Shown one piece after another: positions 13,753 to 20,408 of a stretch of DNA of 22,380 bases. Below the pieces are notes generated by a model that searched no databases, was not told the origin of the DNA, and worked only from the letters and a program-made list of their open reading frames with translations. Position numbers and translations under genes: made by a program. The stretch covers positions 1 to 22,380 of the forward strand of contig JAFHCF010000114.1 of assembly GCA_048497495.1 (NCBI GenBank), written 5' to 3'. Position 1 is the first letter of the stretch; every line of letters begins with the position of its first letter. This DNA is from JAFHCF01 sp048497495 (lineage in GTDB: Bacteria; Pseudomonadota; Alphaproteobacteria; Rhizobiales; Ancalomicrobiaceae).

Positions 13753-16005
13753 TCAGTATTTGACGGTGACCGGGCCGGAGGTCGGCGTGCCGGCCCGCCG
13801 GCGCATCACCTGGAGCTTGTTGCGCAACTCCTCGGAGACCATCTGGGCATCGACGCTGTCGCGGACGATCTGCGGCCGGATGAAGACGATGATCTCGGTG
13901 CTGGAGACCACGTTTTCGTTCTGCAGCGAATCGGCGAGGCGTCCGAGGAAGGGCAGTCCCGACTTGGTCTTCTCCTGGCGACTACCGATCATGCCGCCGA
14001 GGACGACGGTCTGGCCGCTCATCACGGTGACGGCGGAGCGGATCTTGCGCTGAGAAATGGTCGGGGTGAGCGAGTCGGTCGTGCCGGAGGAGGCGGACGC
14101 CGGCACGACGTTGGAGACTTCCTGCTCGACCTCGAGGTTGACCGACCCGTTGGCGGAGACGCGCGGCAGGACCCGCAGGATGACGCCGGTGTCGCGATAA
14201 TCGACGCTGTTGAGGGTCGGGGCGAGCGGATTGGTGACGTCGGTCGCCTGACGGGTGGTGATCGGCACCTGATCGCCGACTTCGAGCGAGGCGATCTGGT
14301 TGTTGACCACCACCAGGGACGGCGACGACAGCACCTTGACGTCGGTGACGCCCTTCAACGCGTTGATGATGACGCGCGGGTTGGAACCGGGTCCGAGCAC
14401 CGCGTTGAAGCCCGGCAGCGTCTTGGAAATCGGTTGCGACGAGCCGCTGTTGAAGCCGAGCGAGGAGCCGGACTTGTCGCGCAGATAGAACTGCACGCCG
14501 TATTGCAGTTCCTTGTTCAGCGTCACCTCGGCAATGGTCGCCTCGATCGCCACCTGGACCGGGGCGGTGTCCATCTCCTGGATGGCGCGCTCGATCAGCT
14601 TGTACTGCTCGCGGCCGGCGGCGACGAGAATGGTGTTGTTGGCGACGTCGGCGGTGATGCGGATGTTGCCGGAACCGGAGCCGCGCCCCTCGCCGAGGGC
14701 GGCGAGCGCCGACGAGCCGGTTCCGCCGCCCGGCGCGCCGTCCTGGCCGCCATCGGCCGCCTTGCCGAAGCCCTGGAGATCGCCGCGATTGAACATGCCG
14801 CTGGACGATCCCGACGATCCCGACGACCCGGACGAGGACGAGCCGCTGCCGCCCATGCCGCTCGAACCGGAGGACGACGAGGAGCGTTGGGTGGACGAAC
14901 CGGGGGAGAGCCCGGCGGTCTGCGACGAGCCCCCCTCCGACCCCGTGCCGGAGCCGTGGCCGGTGAAGATCTCGCGCAGCAGGCCGGCGATGACCTTGGC
15001 GTTGCCGTATTTCACCCGGTAGACGCGCAGCGAGCTGTCGCCGTAGTCGGAGCGGTCGAGGCGTCCGACCCAGGTACGGACCCGATCGATGGCGGTCGAC
15101 GAGCGGGCCACCGCCAACACGGCGTTGAGACGCGGCATCGCCAGGAAGCGAACCACGTCCTGGCCGCCGCCTTCCTTGCCGGCGTCGAAGATGTTCTGCA
15201 ACTCGGTGACCACCGCCTCGGGGCTGACGTTGGAGATCGGGAAGATGCCGACCGACTGGTTCTTCATGAAGTCGACGTCGAGGGCGAGGGCGGTGTCGAG
15301 GACGGCGGCGCGTTCGGGCGCGGTGCCCTGGATGATCAGGAGATTGCGGGCCGAATCGGCGCGCACCGCGCCGGGGCGGCTGGCGAAACTGTCGAGGGTG
15401 CGCACCACCGCCTGCGCCGAGACCCAGCGCATCGGCATCACCGTCAGGCCGAAACCGGGTTCCAGCCGACCGCCGGCGTCGATGCCGCCGCCGGCGGAGA
15501 CCTCGCCGGAGGGCATCACCTTGTAGAGCGGACCCTCCTTGACCAGCGTCGCGTTGGCGAGCTTCAGGGCGCTCTCGAGCAACGGCATGAGATCGCGCTT
15601 GGGCACGGCGCGGGCCGAGGACAGGCTGATCGGGCCGGTGACGCGCGGGTCGATCGAATAGGTGACGCCGAGGATGTCGCCGAGGATGACCTTGCAGACG
15701 CCGGCGACGTCGGCGCTCTCGAAATTGAGGTCGAAACTGTCGCCGCCGACGCTGGCGCGCGCCCCCGGGGCCCCGGCGGCGAACTCCTCGGAGGCGCCGT
15801 GATAGACCTGGGGCGCCGGCGTCGCCCCGCCGACGGAGGCGCCGTTACCGTGGGGCTGGCGCTGGAACGAGGCGAAGCGCGCCCTGAGATCCTGGCTGAA
15901 GACACCATCGGGCGCCGAACCGTCGATGCCGAGCTCGCGCCTCTCCAGCTCCGAGCAGCTCGCCAGCAACAACGCGACACAGATGGTGGCGACGAAACGG
16001 AACAC
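13753..16005 (-). CDS. gspD: T2SS secretin GspD, predicted lipoprotein
   Basis: Outer-membrane channel of the T2SS. It has 750 residues. The N-terminus is a lipoprotein signal: MFRFVATICVALLLASC with lipobox LASC (Cys17, followed by Ser, which does not signal inner-membrane retention). The N0 domain starts near 90 (FDLNFESADVAGVCKVIL), N1-N3 run to about 480, and the secretin barrel follows, with VGDQVPITTRQ, GVILRVLPRVS and the VVLGGMIGSRQ signature. A Ser/Gly low-complexity insert (about 349-404) interrupts N3. The protein ends soon after the barrel (LRNKLQVMRRRAG) without an obvious pilotin-binding S domain. The start is GTG at 16005: an in-frame stop lies just upstream and GAGGG is six bases before it. 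Confidence 0.95.
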   Translation of the reverse strand: MFRFVATICVALLLASCSELERRELGIDGSAPDGVFSQDLRARFASFQRQPHGNGASVGGATPAPQVYHGASEEFAAGAPGARASVGGDSFDLNFESADVAGVCKVILGDILGVTYSIDPRVTGPISLSSARAVPKRDLMPLLESALKLANATLVKEGPLYKVMPSGEVSAGGGIDAGGRLEPGFGLTVMPMRWVSAQAVVRTLDSFASRPGAVRADSARNLLIIQGTAPERAAVLDTALALDVDFMKNQSVGIFPISNVSPEAVVTELQNIFDAGKEGGGQDVVRFLAMPRLNAVLAVARSSTAIDRVRTWVGRLDRSDYGDSSLRVYRVKYGNAKVIAGLLREIFTGHGSGTGSEGGSSQTAGLSPGSSTQRSSSSSGSSGMGGSGSSSSGSSGSSGSSSGMFNRGDLQGFGKAADGGQDGAPGGGTGSSALAALGEGRGSGSGNIRITADVANNTILVAAGREQYKLIERAIQEMDTAPVQVAIEATIAEVTLNKELQYGVQFYLRDKSGSSLGFNSGSSQPISKTLPGFNAVLGPGSNPRVIINALKGVTDVKVLSSPSLVVVNNQIASLEVGDQVPITTRQATDVTNPLAPTLNSVDYRDTGVILRVLPRVSANGSVNLEVEQEVSNVVPASASSGTTDSLTPTISQRKIRSAVTVMSGQTVVLGGMIGSRQEKTKSGLPFLGRLADSLQNENVVSSTEIIVFIRPQIVRDSVDAQMVSEELRNKLQVMRRRAGTPTSGPVTVKY
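14804..14830 (-). repeat. 9-bp microrepeat in the Ser/Gly loop of gspD
   Basis: Plus-strand units GACGATCCC, GACGATCCC and GACGACCCG follow one another and encode a Ser-Gly-Ser repeat in GspD. Being in multiples of three, they can expand or contract without a frameshift. Confidence 0.6.
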
Positions 16006-16022
16006 CCTCTGCCCTCTCGAGA

Positions 16023-16039
16023 GGTAAACAAATCGTTAA
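16023..16039 (-). promoter_or_regulatory. CtrA-like motif upstream of gspD
   Basis: Minus strand reads TTAACGATTTGTTTACC, close to the alphaproteobacterial CtrA consensus TTAACCAT-N3-TTAACC (two mismatches in 14 defined bases). It stands out in GC-rich DNA. It ends only 17 bases before the gspD start codon, so if real it may block gspD or act on the opposite-strand promoter more readily than activate gspD. Confidence 0.3.
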
Positions 16040-16070
16040 GCACATCATTACCGGAGCGGGGGGCGCGGCG

Positions 16071-16104
16071 CTACCGTCCCGCATGATTTCGTCGTGGACG
16101 GTAG
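16071..16104. promoter_or_regulatory. 9-bp perfect inverted repeat between gspD and protease
   Basis: CTACCGTCC (16071-16079) and GGACGGTAG (16096-16104), separated by 16 bases. The place, between divergent genes, and the perfect arms suit an operator for a dimeric regulator or a transcript hairpin. Confidence 0.4.
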
Positions 16105-16286
16105 GCCAACGTGTCCGAAATGACGCTGAACGGCATCCGGTTCTTCGCGCCGGATCGGCGGCAATGCTCCGCGCAGATTTGCCGCGGGGCGCGGTTTCGC
16201 GCCGAAGGCCGATCGATGTGGCGACGTCGGCTCGGGCGTGGCATAGGTCGGTCGCCGCCGGACGGGCGGCGCCCGGGGACGGATAC

Positions 16287-17231
16287 ATGAAGGAAAAGAG
16301 TTCAGACCGCCGCCGAGTTCGGACCATCCGTGGCGCATCGGTGGCGCTCGCCCTGCTGGCGTCGGCGCCGGCCTCCGCCGTGGTGATTCTCGACGGCACC
16401 TGGCGCGACCAGGGCGGCGCGCCGGGATACGAATGGGTGGGTTTCGCCGCCCACCTGAAGCTCGCCTCCGAGCCGCAATTCCGCGGCGTCCTGGCGCTGG
16501 CCTCGGACGGCGAGACCTGGGGCGAGGCCTCCGGCACCTGGATCGGCAACGACGACACCCACGGCTGGGTGCTCACCGCCGCCCATGTCTTCGACCTGCC
16601 GGCCCGGCCCGACGCCTATGTGGTGCGGGCGCCGAACGGCTCGGTGATGAAGGCCGACCGCGTCTTCGTCCATCCGAAGTGGAACGGCGACGCCGAATCC
16701 CGCACCGGCTACGATCTGGCGATCCTGCGCCTGACCCGACCGGTCGCCGGCGCCGGCGCGCCACCGAAGCTCTACGGCGGAGGCGACGAGGCGGGAAAGC
16801 TCGTCACTTTCGTCGGCTACGGCAGTCGCGGCATCGGATCGGTGGGCGAGAAGGCGAAGTTCTATCGCGGTTCCGACAAGGCGGCGGCGCAGGGCGTCGT
16901 CGACCAGTGGGTCGACCTGGTGCGGCCACCGCCGCGCTCCGGCGACGGCGGCAACTATCTCGGCGTCTTCCTGCCCAAGGAGGACGGCAGCCTCGCCAAT
17001 CCCTACGGCGGGGCGCGCCGACCCGCGACGCCGCTGGTCGGCCTGCTCGGCTCCGGCGACAGCGGCGGATCGGCCTGGATGAAGCTCGGCGCGACCTGGG
17101 TGATCGTCGGCGTCAACGGCAACGGCACCGGCCGCGCCCGCTACGGCGACAGCTCGTGGATGGCGCGGGTGTCGCCGCATCGCGACTGGATCACCGGCAT
17201 CTTCCCCGGCGCCGCCTTCACCGTGCCCTGA
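16287..17231 (+). CDS. Secreted trypsin-fold serine protease (S1 family), likely T2SS substrate
   Basis: Predicted exported chymotrypsin-like endopeptidase. The 314 residues have a Sec-type signal (positive n-region with RRR, hydrophobic core VALALLASAPASA, cut likely after Ala31). The catalytic triad is visible: His100 in LTAAHVF, Asp143 in YDLAILRL and Ser259 in GDSGGSAW. The residue six before the catalytic Ser is Leu, not Asp, so Arg/Lys specificity of the trypsin kind is not expected. The protein contains no cysteine at all, unlike disulfide-rich trypsins. ATG 16287 is chosen because it begins a proper signal peptide; an upstream ATG at 16083 would bury it. Adjacency to gspD makes it a candidate T2SS cargo, which is inference. 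Confidence 0.85.
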   Translation: MKEKSSDRRRVRTIRGASVALALLASAPASAVVILDGTWRDQGGAPGYEWVGFAAHLKLASEPQFRGVLALASDGETWGEASGTWIGNDDTHGWVLTAAHVFDLPARPDAYVVRAPNGSVMKADRVFVHPKWNGDAESRTGYDLAILRLTRPVAGAGAPPKLYGGGDEAGKLVTFVGYGSRGIGSVGEKAKFYRGSDKAAAQGVVDQWVDLVRPPPRSGDGGNYLGVFLPKEDGSLANPYGGARRPATPLVGLLGSGDSGGSAWMKLGATWVIVGVNGNGTGRARYGDSSWMARVSPHRDWITGIFPGAAFTVP

Positions 17232-17358
17232 ACGCCAGGCCGCGCGCCGGGCACAGGGCGGTGCGACCAACGGCACGGGGCGGCACGACGCCTTCTCTGC
17301 TAGGCTCGAGACCGGTCCGGCGATCACCGATCGCCGCCGAACGGCGCGGAGGTCGAAG

Positions 17359-17937
17359 ATGACGACGCTCGTTCCCGCGGGAGGGTTCCCGCTCTCTCCC
17401 ATCCCATTCGACGACCTGCCGCTCGGCACGGTCTACGGCCATATCGAGCCCGGTCCGGTGGTGCTGCTCACCACCTGCGACGGAGCGCGCGCCAACGTCA
17501 TGACGATGTCCTGGCACATGATGGTCGACTTCGACCCGCCGCTGATCGCCTGCATCGTCGCCGGCGGCGATCATTCGGCCGCCGCCCTCGAGGCCACCGG
17601 CGACTGCGTCATCGCCATCCCGTCGGTGGATCTGGCGAAGACGGTGGTCGAGATCGGCAACTGCTCGGGACGGCAGGTCGACAAGTTCGCCGACTTCGGC
17701 CTGACCCCGGCGCGGGCGGCGAAGGTCACGGCGCCGCTGGTGGCGGAATGTTTCGTCAACCTCGAATGCCGCGTGGTCGATTCCTCGCTCGCCGACCGCT
17801 ATGGCCTGCGCGTCCTCGAGGTGGTGAAGGCGTGGCGCGATCCGGCGCAGATCGGCGCCAAGACCGTCCACCACCGCGGCTTCGGCCACTTCGCCGTCGA
17901 CGGGCGATCGCTGACCTTCGCCTCCAAGATGCCGTGA
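17359..17937 (+). CDS. Flavin reductase family protein (flavoredoxin-like)
   Basis: FMN-binding split-barrel protein of the flavin reductase (DIM6/NTAB, flavoredoxin) family; 192 residues, normal size. Characteristic features are PVVLLTTCDGARANVMTMSW near 35-55 (the flavin-contacting strand and loop), FDPPLIACIV, and a central GNCSGRQVDKF segment near 113-123 typical of flavoredoxin-like members. The C-terminal half includes LVAECFVNLECRVV. Partner and substrate cannot be read from sequence; it may bind flavin for electron transfer and need not be an NAD(P)H reductase. GGAGG with a 6-base spacer precedes the ATG. It ends 7 bases from the convergent ygiQ gene, and no terminator hairpin is evident there. 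Confidence 0.85.
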   Translation: MTTLVPAGGFPLSPIPFDDLPLGTVYGHIEPGPVVLLTTCDGARANVMTMSWHMMVDFDPPLIACIVAGGDHSAAALEATGDCVIAIPSVDLAKTVVEIGNCSGRQVDKFADFGLTPARAAKVTAPLVAECFVNLECRVVDSSLADRYGLRVLEVVKAWRDPAQIGAKTVHHRGFGHFAVDGRSLTFASKMP

Positions 17938-17944
17938 GCCGCGA

Positions 17945-20155
17945 TCAGCCGCGCTTGCCCCGCCCCTTGGGCTTGGCCCAGCCGGGGCCGCGTTTTCTCG
18001 CGCCGGCGGGACCGGACGGGCGATCGTCGCGCGGCTCGGCCATGGGCGCGGCGGGGTGCCGTACGCGCGTCGCCTTGGGGGAGGCGGGGCGACGCTCGGG
18101 CATCGGCTCAGGGGAGGCGGGACCGGAGCGCCCGAGCGTGGCGCGATCGGCGCCCTTGGTGAGGAACACCTGCTCGCCCTTCTTGGCGCCCATGCGCCTG
18201 CCCTCACCGCCGGAGAGGCCGGTGCCGGCGGGCTGCCAGGTCGGGATCAACTGGTGCTTGCGCGGCCCGATCAGGTCGGCGCGGCCCATCTCCTTCAGGG
18301 CCTCGCGCAGCAGCGGCCAGTTCTCGGCGTCGTGGTAGCGCAGGAAGGCCTTGTGCAGGCGGCGCTGGCGGATGCCCTTGACCGTGTCGACCGGTTCGGA
18401 GGCGCCGTGGCGCACGCCCTTCAGCGGGTTGACGCCGGAGTGGTACATCGCCGTCGACAGGGCCATCGGCGAGGGCAGGAAGGTCTGCACCTGATCGGCG
18501 CGGTACTTGTTCTTCTTCAGCCAGATGGCGAGGTTCATCATGTCCTCGTCCGACGTGCCGGGATGGGCAGCGATGAAATAGGGGATGAGGAGATATTCCT
18601 TCCCCGCCGCCTTGGTCGCCGCGTCGAACAACTGCTTGAAGCGATCGTAGGCGCCGATGCCCGGCTTCATCATCCGGGCCAAGGGGCCGTCCTCGGTGTG
18701 CTCGGGGGCGATCTTGAGATAGCCGCCGACGTGGTGGGTCACCAGTTCCTTGATGTAGGCCGGCGACTTCACTGCGAGGTCGTAGCGCACGCCCGAGGCG
18801 ACCATCACCTTCTTGATGCCGGGGAGTTCCCGCGCCTTGCGGTAGAGCTGGATCAGGCTGTCGTGGCTGGTGTTGAGGTTGGGGCAGATGTCGGGGAAGA
18901 CGCAGGACGGCTTGCGGCACAGGCTCTCGGTGCGCTCGTCCTTGCAGGCCATGCGGTACATGTTGGCGGTGGGGCCGCCGATGTCGGAGATGATGCCGGT
19001 GAAGCCCTCGGTCTTGTCGCGGACCAGCTCGATCTCCCTCAGGATCGAGCCCTCCGAGCGCGACTGGATGATGCGGCCCTCGTGCTCGGTGATCGAGCAG
19101 AAGGAACAGCCGCCGAAGCAGCCGCGCATGATCGTCACCGAATGGCGGATCATCTCCCAGGCCGGGATCTTGGCACCCTCGTAAGACGGATGCGGCGCGC
19201 GGGCGAAGGGCATGCCGTAGACCCCGTCCATCTCCTCCGTCTGGAGCGGGATCGGCGGGGCGGTCAGCCACAATTCGCGATCGCCGTGCCTCTGCACCAG
19301 CGGCCGGGCGTTGCCGGGGTTCGACTCGCGATGGAGCACGCGCGAGGCGCGGGCATAGGCCTCGCGGTCGCCCGCCACCTGCTCGTAGGCCGGCAGGCGC
19401 ACCACGGTGTTCGCGGCGGAACGGTGGGCGCCCTCGTCGGCGCTGTCGAGGTCGTCGGCGTGGAGTTCGGTCCAGCCTTCCGGCACCGCCGACTTGATCA
19501 GGGCGACGCCTCTGATGTCGTCGAGATCGGCCGCCTTGGCCCCCTTGGCCATGCGATGGGTGACCTCGACCAGGGCGCGCTCGGCGTTGCCGTAGAGCAG
19601 GATGTCGGCCTTGGCGTCGACCAGGATCGAACGGCGGACCTTGTCGGACCAGTAGTCGTAATGAGCGATGCGGCGCAGCGAGCCCTCGATGCCGCCGAGC
19701 ACGACGGGGACGTCCTTGTAGGCCTCGCGGACGCGCTGGGCATAGACGATGACGGCGCGGTCGGGGCGTTTGCCGCCCTCGCCGTTCGGCGTGTAGGCGT
19801 CGTCGTGACGGAGCCGTCGATCCGAGGTGTAGCGGTTCACCATCGAATCCATGTTGCCGCCGGTGATACCGAAATAGAGCTCGGGCCTGCCGAGCGCCTT
19901 GAACGGCTCGGGGCTGGTCCAGTCGGGTTGAGCGATGATGCCGACGCGGAAGCCCTGCGCCTCCAAGAGCCGGCCGACGATCGCCATGCCGAAGGAGGGA
20001 TGGTCGACGTAGGCATCGCCGGTGACCAGGATGACGTCGCAGGCATCCCACCCGAGCAGGTCCATCTCGGCGCGGCTCATCGGCAGGAAGGGCGCGGTGC
20101 CGAAGCGGTGCGCCCAATGCTTGCGATGGGAGAAGAGGGGTTTGGCTTTGTCCAT
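17945..20155 (-). CDS. ygiQ: YgiQ family radical SAM protein (UPF0313)
   Basis: Large radical S-adenosylmethionine protein of unknown function; 736 residues, close to E. coli YgiQ. The N-terminal UPF0313 region begins with FGTAPFLPMSRAEMDLLGWD, DAYVDHPSFGMAIVGRLLEA and NMDSMVNRYTSDRRLRHDDAY, all near-diagnostic. The radical SAM cluster motif CFGGCSFC has Cys346, Cys350 and Cys353 (CxxxCxxC). The core continues to about residue 645. The last 80 or so residues are a basic Pro/Arg/Lys-rich tail ending KPKGRGKRG, possibly disordered or nucleic-acid binding. The start matches the family N-terminus, yet no SD precedes it, and a promoter-like pair places transcription start at or next to the ATG. 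Confidence 0.95.
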   Translation of the reverse strand: MDKAKPLFSHRKHWAHRFGTAPFLPMSRAEMDLLGWDACDVILVTGDAYVDHPSFGMAIVGRLLEAQGFRVGIIAQPDWTSPEPFKALGRPELYFGITGGNMDSMVNRYTSDRRLRHDDAYTPNGEGGKRPDRAVIVYAQRVREAYKDVPVVLGGIEGSLRRIAHYDYWSDKVRRSILVDAKADILLYGNAERALVEVTHRMAKGAKAADLDDIRGVALIKSAVPEGWTELHADDLDSADEGAHRSAANTVVRLPAYEQVAGDREAYARASRVLHRESNPGNARPLVQRHGDRELWLTAPPIPLQTEEMDGVYGMPFARAPHPSYEGAKIPAWEMIRHSVTIMRGCFGGCSFCSITEHEGRIIQSRSEGSILREIELVRDKTEGFTGIISDIGGPTANMYRMACKDERTESLCRKPSCVFPDICPNLNTSHDSLIQLYRKARELPGIKKVMVASGVRYDLAVKSPAYIKELVTHHVGGYLKIAPEHTEDGPLARMMKPGIGAYDRFKQLFDAATKAAGKEYLLIPYFIAAHPGTSDEDMMNLAIWLKKNKYRADQVQTFLPSPMALSTAMYHSGVNPLKGVRHGASEPVDTVKGIRQRRLHKAFLRYHDAENWPLLREALKEMGRADLIGPRKHQLIPTWQPAGTGLSGGEGRRMGAKKGEQVFLTKGADRATLGRSGPASPEPMPERRPASPKATRVRHPAAPMAEPRDDRPSGPAGARKRGPGWAKPKGRGKRG

Positions 20156-20161
20156 GGCCGT

Positions 20162-20189
20162 TGAATAGGGCCGGACGGCCGCGCGTCAA
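20162..20189 (-). promoter_or_regulatory. Candidate promoter of ygiQ giving a leaderless message
   Basis: On the minus strand, TTGACG (20189-20184) and TATTCA (20167-20162) are separated by 16 bases. Transcription would begin about 6-7 bases further on, at or next to the A of the ygiQ ATG (20155). The bases between (ACGGCC) contain no ribosome binding site. The -35 is good; the -10 is weak (3 of 6). Confidence 0.4.
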
Positions 20190-20283
20190 TGGCAAAGCCG
20201 AGACGGCGGACACCGGCCGCGGCGCTCCTAGCCCGACACGGCGCAGGCCAGAGGGCGCCTTTCCTCTGCGAAAACCCGTTTCG

Positions 20284-20289
20284 GTATAC
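20284..20289. promoter_or_regulatory. Distal GTATAC element
   Basis: GTATAC within CGGTATACAG, the same 6-bp core as the proximal site at 20379-20384, 95 bases away. It may be a second binding site for the downstream GntR regulator. Between them is an inverted pair, ATATC (20310-20314) and GATAT (20321-20325). The arms around this core are poorer than at the proximal site. Confidence 0.3.
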
Positions 20290-20348
20290 AGCGATACGCG
20301 AAGGAGAGCATATCTCGCTCGATATAGGTGCTTTTACACAGATTTTCC

Positions 20349-20385
20349 TTGATCCTCACGCCGATCCTGCGTATCTTTGTATACA
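20349..20385 (+). promoter_or_regulatory. Promoter and GntR-type operator of the Rieske oxygenase gene
   Basis: TTGATC (20349-20354) and TATCTT (20372-20377) form a -35/-10 pair with ideal 17-base spacing. Immediately after the -10 lies TGTATACA (20378-20385), a perfect 8-bp palindrome in an otherwise imperfect TTTGTATACATA. FCD-type GntR regulators such as VanR commonly bind palindromes with a GT-N2-AC core. Placed over the expected start of transcription, it would let the downstream GntR protein repress this promoter. The surrounding 130 bases are much more AT-rich than the rest of the window. Confidence 0.5.
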
Positions 20386-20408
20386 TAATAATTCGAAGGG
20401 AGCACGCC

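Larger units (their letters stand above)
16006..16286. promoter_or_regulatory. Divergent intergenic region, gspD / protease
   Basis: Gap of 281 bases between the starts of gspD (minus) and the secreted protease (plus). It holds an AT-rich patch (16024-16050) with a CtrA-like motif, a 9-bp inverted repeat (16071-16104), and a 6-bp GC hairpin (GGCGCG 16188-16193, CGCGCC 16198-16203, loop GTTT). The protease frame stays open back to an ATG at 16083, but that extension looks non-coding. No clean -35/-10 pair was found for either gene. Confidence 0.5.

Noticed and set aside
16188..16203. GC-rich 6-bp hairpin as a terminator
   Set aside because: No T-run follows on either strand, and it lies upstream of the protease start, where a terminator is unlikely; such stems are expected by chance at this GC content.
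16083..16286. N-terminal extension of the protease frame from ATG 16083
   Set aside because: The extra 68 residues are Arg/Ala-rich with no family resemblance and would bury a clean signal peptide that begins at 16287. The stretch also holds the inverted repeat and a GC hairpin.
17278..17306. Promoter for the flavin reductase gene using TAGGCT as -10
   Set aside because: No -35-like hexamer at a suitable distance.
18056..20164. Plus-strand open frame of about 700 codons opposite ygiQ
   Set aside because: Low-complexity Ala/Gly/Val/His composition without domains, on the antisense of a highly conserved gene.
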